Notes: generated from the sequence alone by a model not told the origin. Counted from the stretch's first letter, positions 36,114 through 44,736 are shown. The stretch is DNA of 64,000 nucleotides from Nocardia salmonicida NBRC 13393 (GCF_001613085.1 NZ_BDBR01000004.1:124001-188000), one strand, 5' to 3'. Numbers and translations are program-made.

Positions 36114-37154
36114 TCAGGCGGGCCGAAAAACGGTGCTGTCGCGCAGGATCACGCGACCGGGCGCGAATTCGTGTGCCTGCGAGGCCGTTGCCGAGTCGTC
36201 GAGCGCGAGCGCGACGGCGCGCTCGCCGATGTCGACCAGCGACAGCGCAACGGTCGACAGGCCGGGCACGTGGTCACGCAGCGTCGGGATATCGTCGAAC
36301 CCGGCAACGCAGACGTCATCGGGGACCGCGAGGCCGAGCTCACGCCATGCCGCGATCGCCCCGATCGCCATCACGTCGCTCACAGCGAAGACGCACGGCG
36401 CGGCGGTGTCGACCTGGCCGGGACGCAGCTCCAACGCCGCGGAAAGGCGACGAGCGGCGCTGAAACCACCGTCACGGGAGAAGTCGCCCGCGATCTCCAC
36501 CAGCGGCGTCACGCCCTGCGTCGCGAGCGCTTCGACGAAGCCGTTGCGCCGGTCGACAGCGGTTCTGATGTGGCCGGGCCCGCCGATGAGGGCGAAGTCC
36601 CGGTGCCCCTGCGCGAGCAGCGCATGCGCCAATTCCGCTGATGCCACCCGGTTTTCGGGCTCCACGGCCGCACCGAAGGACAGCGGCTGACCGATCACGA
36701 CCACCTTGCCGCAGTTGTCCAGATACCGCGCGCATTCCTTCTCGAGATCGCGGTCGAGATCGCCGCTCTGGCGTGAACCGGCCAGGATGATCGCATCGGC
36801 GCGGTGCGAGATGAAGGTGCTCACGGATTCGCGTTCGATATCGAAATCGCGTTGCGTGCTGGCCAGCAGGACGAGTTTGCCCGCCCGGCGCGCCGCCGTC
36901 TGCACACCCTGCACGATCGAGGAGAAGTAGGGATCGGCGATATCGTGCACGACCAGTCCGATGAGCCCGGTCGACGACCGCGCGAGCGCCTGGGCCTGGG
37001 CGTTTGCCACATAACCCAATTCGGCGGCGGCCGCGCGAACCCGGTCGGCGACGCCTTCGCCGGGCACCCGCGACGATCCGTTGAGCACGCGGGACGCCGT
37101 CGCCTGGGAGACGCCCGCCCGGGTCGCGACGTCTTGCAATCTCACAGCCGCCAT
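36114..37154 (-). CDS. LacI-family repressor of the importer and dehydrogenase operons
   Basis: 346 residues. N-terminal LacI helix-turn-helix (RLQDVATRAGVSQATASRVLNG, 5-26) with the hinge helix ARSSTGLIGLVV, then a periplasmic-binding-protein-like effector domain ending in VFRPA. It sits between the two operons it most likely controls; its own start is 63 bp from the second operator (37217-37230), so autoregulation is likely. The effector is presumably the imported compound or an intermediate. Confidence 0.93.
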   Translation of the reverse strand: MAAVRLQDVATRAGVSQATASRVLNGSSRVPGEGVADRVRAAAAELGYVANAQAQALARSSTGLIGLVVHDIADPYFSSIVQGVQTAARRAGKLVLLASTQRDFDIERESVSTFISHRADAIILAGSRQSGDLDRDLEKECARYLDNCGKVVVIGQPLSFGAAVEPENRVASAELAHALLAQGHRDFALIGGPGHIRTAVDRRNGFVEALATQGVTPLVEIAGDFSRDGGFSAARRLSAALELRPGQVDTAAPCVFAVSDVMAIGAIAAWRELGLAVPDDVCVAGFDDIPTLRDHVPGLSTVALSLVDIGERAVALALDDSATASQAHEFAPGRVILRDSTVFRPA

Positions 37155-37216
37155 GGCTTGGTGCCTCGTTCTCTCGGTGCGCGGGGGTTGACCGAACTTC
37201 GTGACTAGCATAGCTT

Positions 37217-37230
37217 GGAAAGCGCATTCC
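37217..37230. promoter_or_regulatory. LacI-type operator between lacI-like and dehydrogenase genes
   Basis: GGAAAGCGCATTCC, the exact reverse complement of the site at 36037-36050, again flanked by AGCTT. It lies 63 bp from the regulator start and 99 bp from the dehydrogenase start, positioned to control both. Confidence 0.75.
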
Positions 37231-37328
37231 GACGCTGACTTGTCCACTCGATGTGTGCGGGTCCATCCGCACCGTCCACGACCCATTCTGCGGTCGTCAG
37301 CCACGCAAATCAGAAGAGGCACATACCA

Positions 37329-38495
37329 ATGCCCGATTCCACCACTCCCCCGCGCACGCTCCGCATCGCTATGAACGGCGTCACCGGTCGCATGGGCTAC
37401 CGCCAGCACCTGATGCGGTCGATCCTGCCGATCCGCGACGGCGGTGGCCTGCTGCTCGCGGACGGTACCCGCGTCCAGGTCGAGCCGATCCTGGTCGGCC
37501 GCAACGCCGCCAAGCTGGCCGAACTCGCCGAAGAGCACGGCATCGCCGAATGGAGCACCGACGCCGCCGCGGTCATCGCCGACCCGTCGATCGATATCTA
37601 CTTCGACGCGCAGGTCACCTCGCGTCGCGCCGAGGCACTCACCGCGGCGATGAAGGCGGGCAAGCACGTCTTCACCGAGAAGCCGACCGCCGAGACGCTG
37701 GCCGAGGCCGTCGAACTCGCCAGGGTCGCCGCGAACGCGGGCATCACCGCGGGGGTCGTGCACGACAAGCTCTACCTGCCCGGCCTGGTGAAATTGCGCA
37801 GGCTCGTCGACGAAGGCTTCTTCGGTCGAATCCTCTCGCTGCGCGGCGAATTCGGTTACTGGGTCTTCGAGGGCGACGGCCAACCCGCCCAGCGACCCAG
37901 CTGGAACTATCGGGCCGAAGACGGCGGCGGCATCGTCGTGGACATGTTCTGCCACTGGAACTACGTGCTCGAGGGCCTACTCGGCAAGGTCGAGGCGGTC
38001 ACCGCGAAGGCGACGACCCACATCCCCACCCGATGGGACGAACAGCACGAGCCCTATCCGGCCACCGCCGACGACGCCGCCTACGGGATCTTCGAGATGG
38101 AGAACGGCGTTGTCGCCCAGATCAATTCGTCGTGGGCGGTGCGCGTGTACCGCGATGAGCTCGTCGAGTTCCAGATCGACGGAACACACGGCTCCGCCGT
38201 CGCCGGCCTGCGTAAATGCGTTGCCCAGCACCGCTCGCATACGCCCAAGCCGGTCTGGAATCCCGATCTCCCGGTCACCGAGCCGTTCCGCGATCAGTGG
38301 CTGGAGGTCCCTGCGAACGCGGAGCTGGACAACGGTTTCAAGCTGCAGTGGGAGGAGTTCCTCGCCGACGTGGTGAACGAACGGCCGCACCGCTACGGGC
38401 TGCTGTCGGCCGCGCGTGGGGTTCAGCTGGCCGAACTGGGACTGCGCAGCTCCGCCGAAGGCCGTCGGATCGAGATCCCGGAGGTCACCCTGTGA
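37329..38495 (+). CDS. Gfo/Idh/MocA-family oxidoreductase
   Basis: 388 residues. N-terminal Rossmann fold with NGVTGRMGYRQ (16-26) and the conserved EKP at 117-119 (VFTEKPTAET), whose Lys is catalytic in the family. The C-terminal alpha/beta sheet carries a DMFCHWNYVLEG motif with Asp and His for substrate binding. Such enzymes oxidise a sugar, inositol or polyol hydroxyl using NAD(P)+. The longer N-terminal insert (GGGLLLADGTRVQVEP) is unlike inositol dehydrogenases. First gene of the plus-strand operon, overlapping the DUF993 gene by 4 bp. Confidence 0.9.
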   Translation: MPDSTTPPRTLRIAMNGVTGRMGYRQHLMRSILPIRDGGGLLLADGTRVQVEPILVGRNAAKLAELAEEHGIAEWSTDAAAVIADPSIDIYFDAQVTSRRAEALTAAMKAGKHVFTEKPTAETLAEAVELARVAANAGITAGVVHDKLYLPGLVKLRRLVDEGFFGRILSLRGEFGYWVFEGDGQPAQRPSWNYRAEDGGGIVVDMFCHWNYVLEGLLGKVEAVTAKATTHIPTRWDEQHEPYPATADDAAYGIFEMENGVVAQINSSWAVRVYRDELVEFQIDGTHGSAVAGLRKCVAQHRSHTPKPVWNPDLPVTEPFRDQWLEVPANAELDNGFKLQWEEFLADVVNERPHRYGLLSAARGVQLAELGLRSSAEGRRIEIPEVTL

Positions 38496-39682
38496 CCGCG
38501 ACATCCACGGGCGTGTCGGTGGTGCTGCCCATCGACGGCAGGCTCGAACCGTACGTTCTCGGTGCGCCGGGTGTGTGGACGCGGCCGAAGCAAGCGATCG
38601 TCTCCCGCGTGGCTTTCGCTGCCGCGCATGTGATTCCGCGTGCGGCGGGCAACAACACGCCGGGTGCGCCCGCTGCCGTCGACTGGGAAGCGACGCTGGC
38701 CTACCGGCACGAATTGTGGTCCTACGGACTCGGTGTCGCCGATGCCATGGACACCGCACAGCGCGGGATGGGCCTGGACTGGCGGGCGACCGCGGAATTG
38801 ATCCGCCGATCGGGCGGCGAGGCGGCATCGGTGGGCGGCAGACTCGCCTGCGGCGCGGGAACCGATCAACTCGACCTCGCCGGACTCCCGTCAGGATCAG
38901 CGGGGCTGGCCAGGATCGTCGATGCCTACCGCGAGCAGATCGACGTGGTGACCGAGGCAGGCGCGCAGGTGATCCTGATGGCCTCGCGGGCACTCGTGCA
39001 GGTCGCGCGGTCGAGGGCCGACTACCTCTCCGTCTACGAGAAACTGCTGGCCGGTGTCGATCGTCCGGTGATCCTGCACTGGCTCGGCACCATGTTCGAT
39101 CCCGCGCTGCACGGCTATTGGGGCAGCGCTGATATCGACACCGCCACCGAGACCTTCCGCACGCTCATCGAGAACAACAGGTCGAAGATCGACGGGGTCA
39201 AGGTCTCCCTGCTGGACGCGGCCCACGAGGTCGCACTGCGACGCGCGCTGCCCGACGGGGTACGGCTGTACACCGGCGACGATTTCAACTATCCCGAGCT
39301 GATCATCGGTGACGCGCAAGGACATTCGGATGCCCTGCTCGGCATCTTCGCGGCGATCTACCCGGCCGCGTCCACCGCGTTGCAGGAACTCGACAACGGC
39401 AATGCGGCACGGGCGTCGCAGATCCTCGGCGCCACACAGGAACTCGGGCGCCACATCTTCGCCGCACCGACGTACTACTACAAGACGGGCATCGCGTTCC
39501 TGTCATGGCTCAACGGTAAGCAAGCGGGGTTCTCGATGGTGGCGGGACTGTCCACCGGTCGATCCGTGCCGCATCTGGCCGAATTGTTCCGGCTCGCGGA
39601 CAAGACCGGGCTGCTGTCGGACCCGGAACTGGCCGCGCACCGCATGCGGATCTACCTCGAACTGAACGGACTGGGCTCATGA
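38492..39682 (+). CDS. DUF993 family protein (TIM-barrel, aldolase-like)
   Basis: 396 residues matching DUF993 (PF06187), a family related in fold to dihydrodipicolinate synthase/N-acetylneuraminate lyase class I aldolases. Visible blocks: ALAYRHELWSYGLGVADAMD-like helix near residue 70 (read as LAYRHELWSYGLGVADAMD), VILHWLGTMFDPALHGYW, and DGVKVSLLDAAHE, in which Lys237 lies where a Schiff-base lysine could be. I infer a lyase or aldolase acting on the oxidised product of the preceding dehydrogenase. No DUF993 enzyme has a reaction I can cite. GTG start overlaps the dehydrogenase stop. Confidence 0.88.
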   Translation: MTATSTGVSVVLPIDGRLEPYVLGAPGVWTRPKQAIVSRVAFAAAHVIPRAAGNNTPGAPAAVDWEATLAYRHELWSYGLGVADAMDTAQRGMGLDWRATAELIRRSGGEAASVGGRLACGAGTDQLDLAGLPSGSAGLARIVDAYREQIDVVTEAGAQVILMASRALVQVARSRADYLSVYEKLLAGVDRPVILHWLGTMFDPALHGYWGSADIDTATETFRTLIENNRSKIDGVKVSLLDAAHEVALRRALPDGVRLYTGDDFNYPELIIGDAQGHSDALLGIFAAIYPAASTALQELDNGNAARASQILGATQELGRHIFAAPTYYYKTGIAFLSWLNGKQAGFSMVAGLSTGRSVPHLAELFRLADKTGLLSDPELAAHRMRIYLELNGLGS

Positions 39683-40551
39683 CATCGGTTGCGGCACAGC
39701 ACATGCCCTACGACCTGGCCGATCCGTATCGGTCGCTGTCGTTGAACACGGCGACGACCAAGAGGTGGACCCTCACCGAGGCGGTGGACGGGGCAGCCCG
39801 CGCCGGACTCGGCGCGGTCGGACTGTGGCGCGACCGCGTCGACGAGATCGGTGTCGCCACGGCGGCGAAGATCGTCGCCGACGCGGGGTTGCGTGTGTCC
39901 AGTCTGTGCCGCGGCGGCTTCCTGACCGAACCGGGCGACGGCCAGGCGGCACTCGACGACAACCGCCGCGCCATCGACGACGCCGCGACGCTGGCCACGC
40001 GCGAACTGGTCATGGTGATGGGCGGCATTCCCGACCGCGACCTCGCCGCCGCACGGGCACGGGTCGAAGAGCGGCTCGCCGTGCTGGTTCCGTATGCCGC
40101 CGAACGCGGCGTCCGCATCGCCCTGGAGCCGCTGCACCCGATGTTCTGCGCGGACCGTGCGGTGATTTCCACACTGGCACAGGCATTGTCGATGGCGCAG
40201 CCGTATTCGGCGCAGACCGTGGGTGTCGTGGTCGACACCTTCCATCTCTGGTGGGATCCGACCCTGGAACAACAGATCGCCCACGCCGGCGCGTCCGGGC
40301 GGATCAGCTCGTATCAGGTGTGTGACTGGTTGAACCCGATGACCGCCGATCCGCTGTTGTCGCGGGGCATGATGGGCGAGGGCGTCATCGACTTCGCGAC
40401 TATCGGTCGGTGGGTTCGCAGCGCCGGGTACCGCGGCGACGTCGAGGTCGAAATCTTCAATGCCGCGGTCTGGGCCGCCGACGGCCATGACGTGATCGAG
40501 ACGATGAAGCAGCGCTACCGAGATCTGGTCCTTCCGGCCCTGGTCGGCTGA
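39679..40551 (+). CDS. Sugar phosphate isomerase/epimerase-like TIM-barrel protein
   Basis: 290 residues of the AP-endonuclease-2/xylose isomerase-like TIM-barrel family (PF01261). Metal-ligand-like positions are visible: Glu in IALEPLHPMF, Asp-x-x-His in GVVVDTFHLWW, and Glu in GDVEVEIFN. Members isomerise, epimerise or dehydrate keto-sugars and inosose-type compounds. ATG overlaps the DUF993 stop, completing a coupled three-gene unit. It likely processes the keto intermediate made by the Gfo/Idh/MocA enzyme before cleavage. Confidence 0.9.
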   Translation: MTSVAAQHMPYDLADPYRSLSLNTATTKRWTLTEAVDGAARAGLGAVGLWRDRVDEIGVATAAKIVADAGLRVSSLCRGGFLTEPGDGQAALDDNRRAIDDAATLATRELVMVMGGIPDRDLAAARARVEERLAVLVPYAAERGVRIALEPLHPMFCADRAVISTLAQALSMAQPYSAQTVGVVVDTFHLWWDPTLEQQIAHAGASGRISSYQVCDWLNPMTADPLLSRGMMGEGVIDFATIGRWVRSAGYRGDVEVEIFNAAVWAADGHDVIETMKQRYRDLVLPALVG

Positions 40552-40653
40552 ACCGGGCGGGGCCCTCGGGACATTTGGGTCGGCTGGAAACTCCCATCGA
40601 CACGGTGAGGTCGATAATGTTGGCAAGTGGCCAACTACGAGGAGACGACGGCG

Positions 40654-41754
40654 ATGCCGAAGATTGTTTTGTTCGGGGCAACCGGGTACACCGGACGCCT
40701 GACAGCCGAAGCCCTCATCGCACGCGGCGCTTCGCCCGTGCTGGCGGGACGCAACGGGGCCGCACTCGACAAGCTCGCCGCCGACCTCGGCGGGGCGCGG
40801 ACCGCGGTCGCCGACGTCACCGATCCTGCTTCCGTGCGGGCTCTGCTCGGTCGCGGCGATGTTCTGGTGACGACGGTCGGCCCGTTCCTGCGCCACGGCC
40901 GTCCCGCGCTGGACGCGGCGATCGCCGCCGGCGCGCACTACTTCGACTCCACCGGCGAAGGTCCCTTCATCCGCACCGTGTTCGAGCACGACGAGCAAGC
41001 CCGCGCGGCCGGGTCAGGTCTGCTGAGCGCGTTCGGGTTCGACTACGTGCCGGGCAACCTGGCCGCCGGGCTGGCCTTGCGTGAGGCGCCGACCGCTGTT
41101 CGTGTCGACGTCGGCTACTTCATGGAGAAGCCGAGTACCAGTGGCGGTACCCGCGCGTCCATGGCGGGAATGCTGTTCGAACCCGGCTTCGCCCTGCGCG
41201 CCGGTCAGGTCGTCGCGCAGCGCACCGGCGCACGTCTGCGCTCCTTCGACGTGGCGGGAAAGAGCCTGACCGGTACCTCGATCCCGGGCTCGGAGCATTT
41301 CGCGCTGACTCGCTCCTACCCGAACCTGCGTGAGGTCGACGTCTTCCTCGGCCTGCCTCCACTTGCCGCACAGGGGTTGCGCGCGAGCTCGCGACTGACC
41401 GCGGTCGTCGCGAAGGTGCCGCCGCTCAAGCGAGGACTCGACGAAGCCCTGGCCCGAATCGTCAAGGGCTCCACCGGCGGTCCCGGCGCCGAGACTCGCG
41501 GCCGCAACCGCACCTGGGTGGTCGCCGAAGCGCGCGACGATGCCGGGAAAACTCTGGCGAGCGTCACCCTGGAGGGTGGCGACCCCTATGAGTTCACCGC
41601 GGCGATCCTGGGCTGGGCCGCCGATACGGCGCTGGGTGGCGGTTTGCTCCATTCCGGCGCATTGGGCCCGATCGACGCGTTCGGCCTCGACGCGCTCTAC
41701 ACCGCCGCCCTCGACGCGGGCTGGACCCGCCACCCAGTCACCTCTGCGAGCTGA
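40654..41754 (+). CDS. Saccharopine dehydrogenase-like / trans-acting enoyl reductase family protein
   Basis: 366 residues. N-terminal Rossmann motif VLFGATGYTGRLTAEAL (5-21), then LAGRNGAALD and DVLVTTVGPFLRHG, the pattern of the saccharopine dehydrogenase/trans-acting enoyl reductase group found across mycolate actinobacteria. Some mycobacterial members (Rv2953) reduce polyketide intermediates; others are unassigned. The start at 40654 is favoured by GAGGAG 9 nt upstream over a GTG at 40627. It has its own 102-bp leader after the isomerase gene and may not belong to the LacI operon. Function uncertain. Confidence 0.85.
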   Translation: MPKIVLFGATGYTGRLTAEALIARGASPVLAGRNGAALDKLAADLGGARTAVADVTDPASVRALLGRGDVLVTTVGPFLRHGRPALDAAIAAGAHYFDSTGEGPFIRTVFEHDEQARAAGSGLLSAFGFDYVPGNLAAGLALREAPTAVRVDVGYFMEKPSTSGGTRASMAGMLFEPGFALRAGQVVAQRTGARLRSFDVAGKSLTGTSIPGSEHFALTRSYPNLREVDVFLGLPPLAAQGLRASSRLTAVVAKVPPLKRGLDEALARIVKGSTGGPGAETRGRNRTWVVAEARDDAGKTLASVTLEGGDPYEFTAAILGWAADTALGGGLLHSGALGPIDAFGLDALYTAALDAGWTRHPVTSAS

Positions 41755-41766
41755 CAGACAGTTCCG

Positions 41767-42387
41767 CTATTGCCGGGTTCTCGGTGCCGTAGGTGTCGCC
41801 GACGGAGTCCGTGCCTCGCTGCGATGCTGGTCCCACCAGGAGGGGCCGTCATCGTGGGAGGGGTTCGGGTCCTTCGGCGGCATCGACGTGCTCGGTATGC
41901 CCAGGACCCGCAGTCGCCAGTCGTCCTCACGGATCGCGGCCACGATCCGGACGGGAACGACTGCCGTGAGCAGCAGGTAGTTACCCACGCAGATCATCAG
42001 ACAGATCGGCGGAATGGAAACCACGATCGCGGTCCCGAGGGTTCCCATCTCGATCGGATCACGGGAGATGGCGAGGAGGTTTCCGCAGATACTGGACAGC
42101 ACGGCGGCGACGAGCAGCAACTCGTAGACCCGAACCAGGGAGGTGGCCTTCTCGTCGCGGATGCCTACCAGCGTGATGAAGGTGCAGGCGACCAGCGCGA
42201 CGGTGAGACCGACCACCACCGGCCACAGCCAGGTCAGGTGCTCGGCGACGCCCGCCACCCGCGCGAGGGTGGAGGTGAAGGTGAAGGATGCGATCGCGGC
42301 AGCGACAACCAACGCTGACCCTAAGCCCACTAGCAGCTTCGGCACCGTGACTGGAATAGGGCGGGGGAAAGGGTCCGTGTGGTCCAT
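41767..42387 (-). CDS. DUF2637-like membrane protein
   Basis: 206 residues with four predicted helices: LLVGLGSALVVAAAIASF (about 18-35), a WLWPVVVGLTVALVACTFITL helix, LLLVAAVLSSICGNLLA, and VVSIPPICLMICVGNYLLL. The ASFTFTSTLARVAGVAEHLTWLWPVVVG pattern (A-x-S-F, then W-L-x-P-V) resembles DUF2637, a family common on actinobacterial mobile elements and chromosomes. The C-terminal tail is Pro/Ser/Thr-rich and cytoplasmic. It is convergent with the preceding gene (12-bp gap). No function known. Confidence 0.72.
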   Translation of the reverse strand: MDHTDPFPRPIPVTVPKLLVGLGSALVVAAAIASFTFTSTLARVAGVAEHLTWLWPVVVGLTVALVACTFITLVGIRDEKATSLVRVYELLLVAAVLSSICGNLLAISRDPIEMGTLGTAIVVSIPPICLMICVGNYLLLTAVVPVRIVAAIREDDWRLRVLGIPSTSMPPKDPNPSHDDGPSWWDQHRSEARTPSATPTAPRTRQ

Positions 42388-42529
42388 CAGGCTCCATCCT
42401 ACGGTCTACGGTCACCAAACATGCACGCACTCAACAGAGTACGGGCACCCGCGGCGCCAGACGCCGTAGAAAACCGTCACGGGGGCGGTCACCTACCGCC
42501 GCACACCCCTCCCCCGATACCCACAGGGT

Positions 42530-43894
42530 CTACTTCGACTGCCCCAGAAGCGCTTCGACGGCACGTTCGGCGCTCTGGACGGCGCTTTCCATCGTGGCCG
42601 ACCAGTCGGTGCGAGTCCAGTCGCCGGCGAGCATCAGATTCGGGACCGAGGTGCGCTGCCCGGGGCGCAGGTCGTCGGTGCCGAGAACCTGCGAGAAAGT
42701 CGCCTTCGGCATCTTCACCACATGGCCGGTCACGACTTTCGCGTCGGCGGCTTCCGGGTAGTAGCGGCGGATGAGATCCATCTGCTCGGTGACGATCTCG
42801 TCGTTGCTCTTGTGGATCTGCTCGTAGGCGCCACTGGTGGTCAGGCAGTACAGCCAGGTTCCGTCGGGGGTGAGGTTGTGCATGCGCTGACGGTCGAAGA
42901 CCTGATCGATTACGCCGGTGCCGCCGATGAGCGCCTCCATGGCCGACTTCGTCTTCAGCGGCCGGTCCAGATACAGGTTCGTGCTCACGATCGGGGTGAC
43001 GCCCAGTTTGTCTGCGGCGGCGTAGATTTCGGCATGTTCGGGCAGGTCGTCGAGGAGGCCGCCGATATTGGAGTTCGGGACGGCACAGATCACCGCGTCG
43101 GCCTCGATCACCGAGCCGTCCGCCAGCTGCACACCGGTCGCCTTACCGTCGGCGATGACGACCTTGCGGGCCACCGCCCGGTAGCGCACGTCGACCCCAT
43201 AGCGCTCGAAGACCTGCTTCGCCCCGTCGATGTAGAGGGTGTCCAGGTCCACGGTGGGATAGCCGATCGTGACCCCCGCCCGGTCCTGCATCCCGATCCG
43301 AACCCCGGTGGCCAGCACGTCGGCGAACACCTTCGCCGACTCGATGTGCACCGGCTCCGCCGCGATGCCGAGTGCGAGCCAATCCCACAGGGCCTCACGG
43401 GCTTTCGCGGGCATGCCGACGCGCTGGAACCACTGCTCGGTGGTGATGTCGGCGAGGTCCTTCGGCTGCCACAGCGCCTGACGAACCAACCGCAGCGCCG
43501 ACCGCAACGCGCGCAGCTTCTCGAGCGGGCTCGCGTCGGGGTGGGCGCCCATCAGCGTGCGCCAGGCCCTGAACCCCTTGGTGTACAACATCACCGCGCG
43601 CCCACCCGGCCAGCGCAGACTCCCCGCGCCGGGAAACTCCACGTACTGGCGGGTGCCGACGCTGTCCAGGTACCGCCACAGGCTGCGATATCCGCTGGCC
43701 ACCACGTGCTGGCCGTTGTCGGGGAGATCGTTCACCTCGGCGACGTGCATAGCCTGCGTGCGTCCACCCAATCGGGCGCGCCGCTCCAGCAGGGTCACTT
43801 GTTTGCCTGCCTCCGCCAGCCACACCGCGGCGGCCAGGCCCGCCAGGCCTCCCCCGATGACGACGAACCGACGAGGGTCATGTGCATCCACCAT
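42530..43894 (-). CDS. FAD-dependent amine oxidase family, hydroxysqualene dehydroxylase (HpnE)-like
   Basis: 454 residues. FAD-binding motif VVIGGGLAGLAAAVWLAEAG (10-29) and LLERRARLGGRTQ, then the C-terminal FAD segment NLMLAGDWTRTDWSATMESAV. The internal NGQHVVASGYRSLWRYLDSVG resembles the NGQH...G-Y segment of squalene-associated desaturases/HpnE, which convert hydroxysqualene to squalene. No hpnC or hpnD partner is nearby, so a carotenoid- or sterol-related desaturase role is possible. An inverted repeat of GATGCA words overlaps its start. Confidence 0.82.
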   Translation of the reverse strand: MVDAHDPRRFVVIGGGLAGLAAAVWLAEAGKQVTLLERRARLGGRTQAMHVAEVNDLPDNGQHVVASGYRSLWRYLDSVGTRQYVEFPGAGSLRWPGGRAVMLYTKGFRAWRTLMGAHPDASPLEKLRALRSALRLVRQALWQPKDLADITTEQWFQRVGMPAKAREALWDWLALGIAAEPVHIESAKVFADVLATGVRIGMQDRAGVTIGYPTVDLDTLYIDGAKQVFERYGVDVRYRAVARKVVIADGKATGVQLADGSVIEADAVICAVPNSNIGGLLDDLPEHAEIYAAADKLGVTPIVSTNLYLDRPLKTKSAMEALIGGTGVIDQVFDRQRMHNLTPDGTWLYCLTTSGAYEQIHKSNDEIVTEQMDLIRRYYPEAADAKVVTGHVVKMPKATFSQVLGTDDLRPGQRTSVPNLMLAGDWTRTDWSATMESAVQSAERAVEALLGQSK

Positions 43895-43929
43895 TGATGC
43901 AATGTATCGCTAACTCTCTCTTTGCATCA
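43895..43929. promoter_or_regulatory. Inverted repeat TGATGCAA/TTGCATCA at the hpnE-like promoter
   Basis: TGATGCAA (43895-43902) pairs perfectly with TTGCATCA (43922-43929), separated by 19 nt, directly adjoining the start codon of the minus-strand gene. A further TGCATCC lies in the first codons. The arrangement suits a repressor blocking the promoter or the leader. Confidence 0.35.
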
Positions 43930-43967
43930 CGGAATGGCTGGTTCGGATCGGCCTCCCTCTCCGTCGG

Positions 43968-44534
43968 TCAGTTCTGTTTCAGGCTGCCCACCGTGAGCGA
44001 TCCGCTCGCCGGCATCTGTCCTTTCTCTGCCGCGCGGACGTAGCTGTCGGGATCCTTGTCGACGGCCCGCACGCCGGCATAGTTGCGGGCTTCGTAGGTG
44101 GCGAAGGTGACGGCGAGCTGATGGCGCTGCGACAGTCCGGCCAGTCGCCGGAAGTCGGTGAGGCCCTCGCGTTCCTCCTCGGCCATGTGGTCGCTGTTGG
44201 CGAGGTTGGCTGCCGCCACGGCGGCGTACCAGTCGTCGGTACCGACTCCATGACGCGCTACGTCGGCCACCGCGTCCCTGATGTCGTTGTGGTCATGGAT
44301 GGCGTCGAGAGTCTCGTCCTCCACCGCGCTCGTGCGTTTCGCCGCGATCCCCGTTTGCAGCAACGCGGGGTAGAAGATCTCCTCCTCTGCCTGCGCATGG
44401 AGCTCCAGAAAGGCCGCGAGCCTGTCCCAGATCGCCGACAGAGCGCCGGTGTCCCTGCGGTTGATCTGTTCCAAGATCGCGAACAGTCGGCGCTGCTCGC
44501 GGTGGTCGTCAAGGATCAGCTCGGTAATGTCCAC
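43968..44534 (-). CDS. Hemerythrin domain-containing protein
   Basis: 188 residues. Hemerythrin diiron ligands can be placed at His11 (ILDDHREQ), His46 and Glu50 (ELHAQAEEEIFYP), His80 or His82 (IHDHNDIRD) and His116 (NSDHMAEEE). This is the four-helix HHE fold that binds O2, NO or iron. Residues after 150 are an unstructured extension ending in SLKQN. In actinobacteria such proteins act in redox or nitric oxide defence. It is divergent from the transporter at 44737, with a short CCTAA/TTAGG inverted repeat in the gap. Confidence 0.88.
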   Translation of the reverse strand: MDITELILDDHREQRRLFAILEQINRRDTGALSAIWDRLAAFLELHAQAEEEIFYPALLQTGIAAKRTSAVEDETLDAIHDHNDIRDAVADVARHGVGTDDWYAAVAAANLANSDHMAEEEREGLTDFRRLAGLSQRHQLAVTFATYEARNYAGVRAVDKDPDSYVRAAEKGQMPASGSLTVGSLKQN

Positions 44535-44632
44535 GATTCCTCCCTGATACGGCTTGCCAGGTCAGCGCCGACGTTAACGCACCGCCGCCGTGTGTGGTCC
44601 GCACCAGCCCGAGTCTCCGGCGCGGCGATCGT

Positions 44633-44649
44633 CCTAAGGGAAGGTTAGG
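44633..44649. promoter_or_regulatory. CCTAA-7-TTAGG inverted repeat upstream of the transporter gene
   Basis: CCTAA (44633-44637) and TTAGG (44645-44649) form a short inverted repeat in the 202-bp gap between the hemerythrin and MHS transporter genes, about 90 bp before the latter. It could bind the response regulator encoded downstream. Short repeats like this also occur by chance. Confidence 0.25.
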
Positions 44650-44736
44650 AACCGCCCGTGTGGCTTCCTTCGACTTGTGACAGCCGACACAGTGGTCTCC
44701 GACGGCGCAATGCCGCGCCGATAGAGGAGGTCCAAG

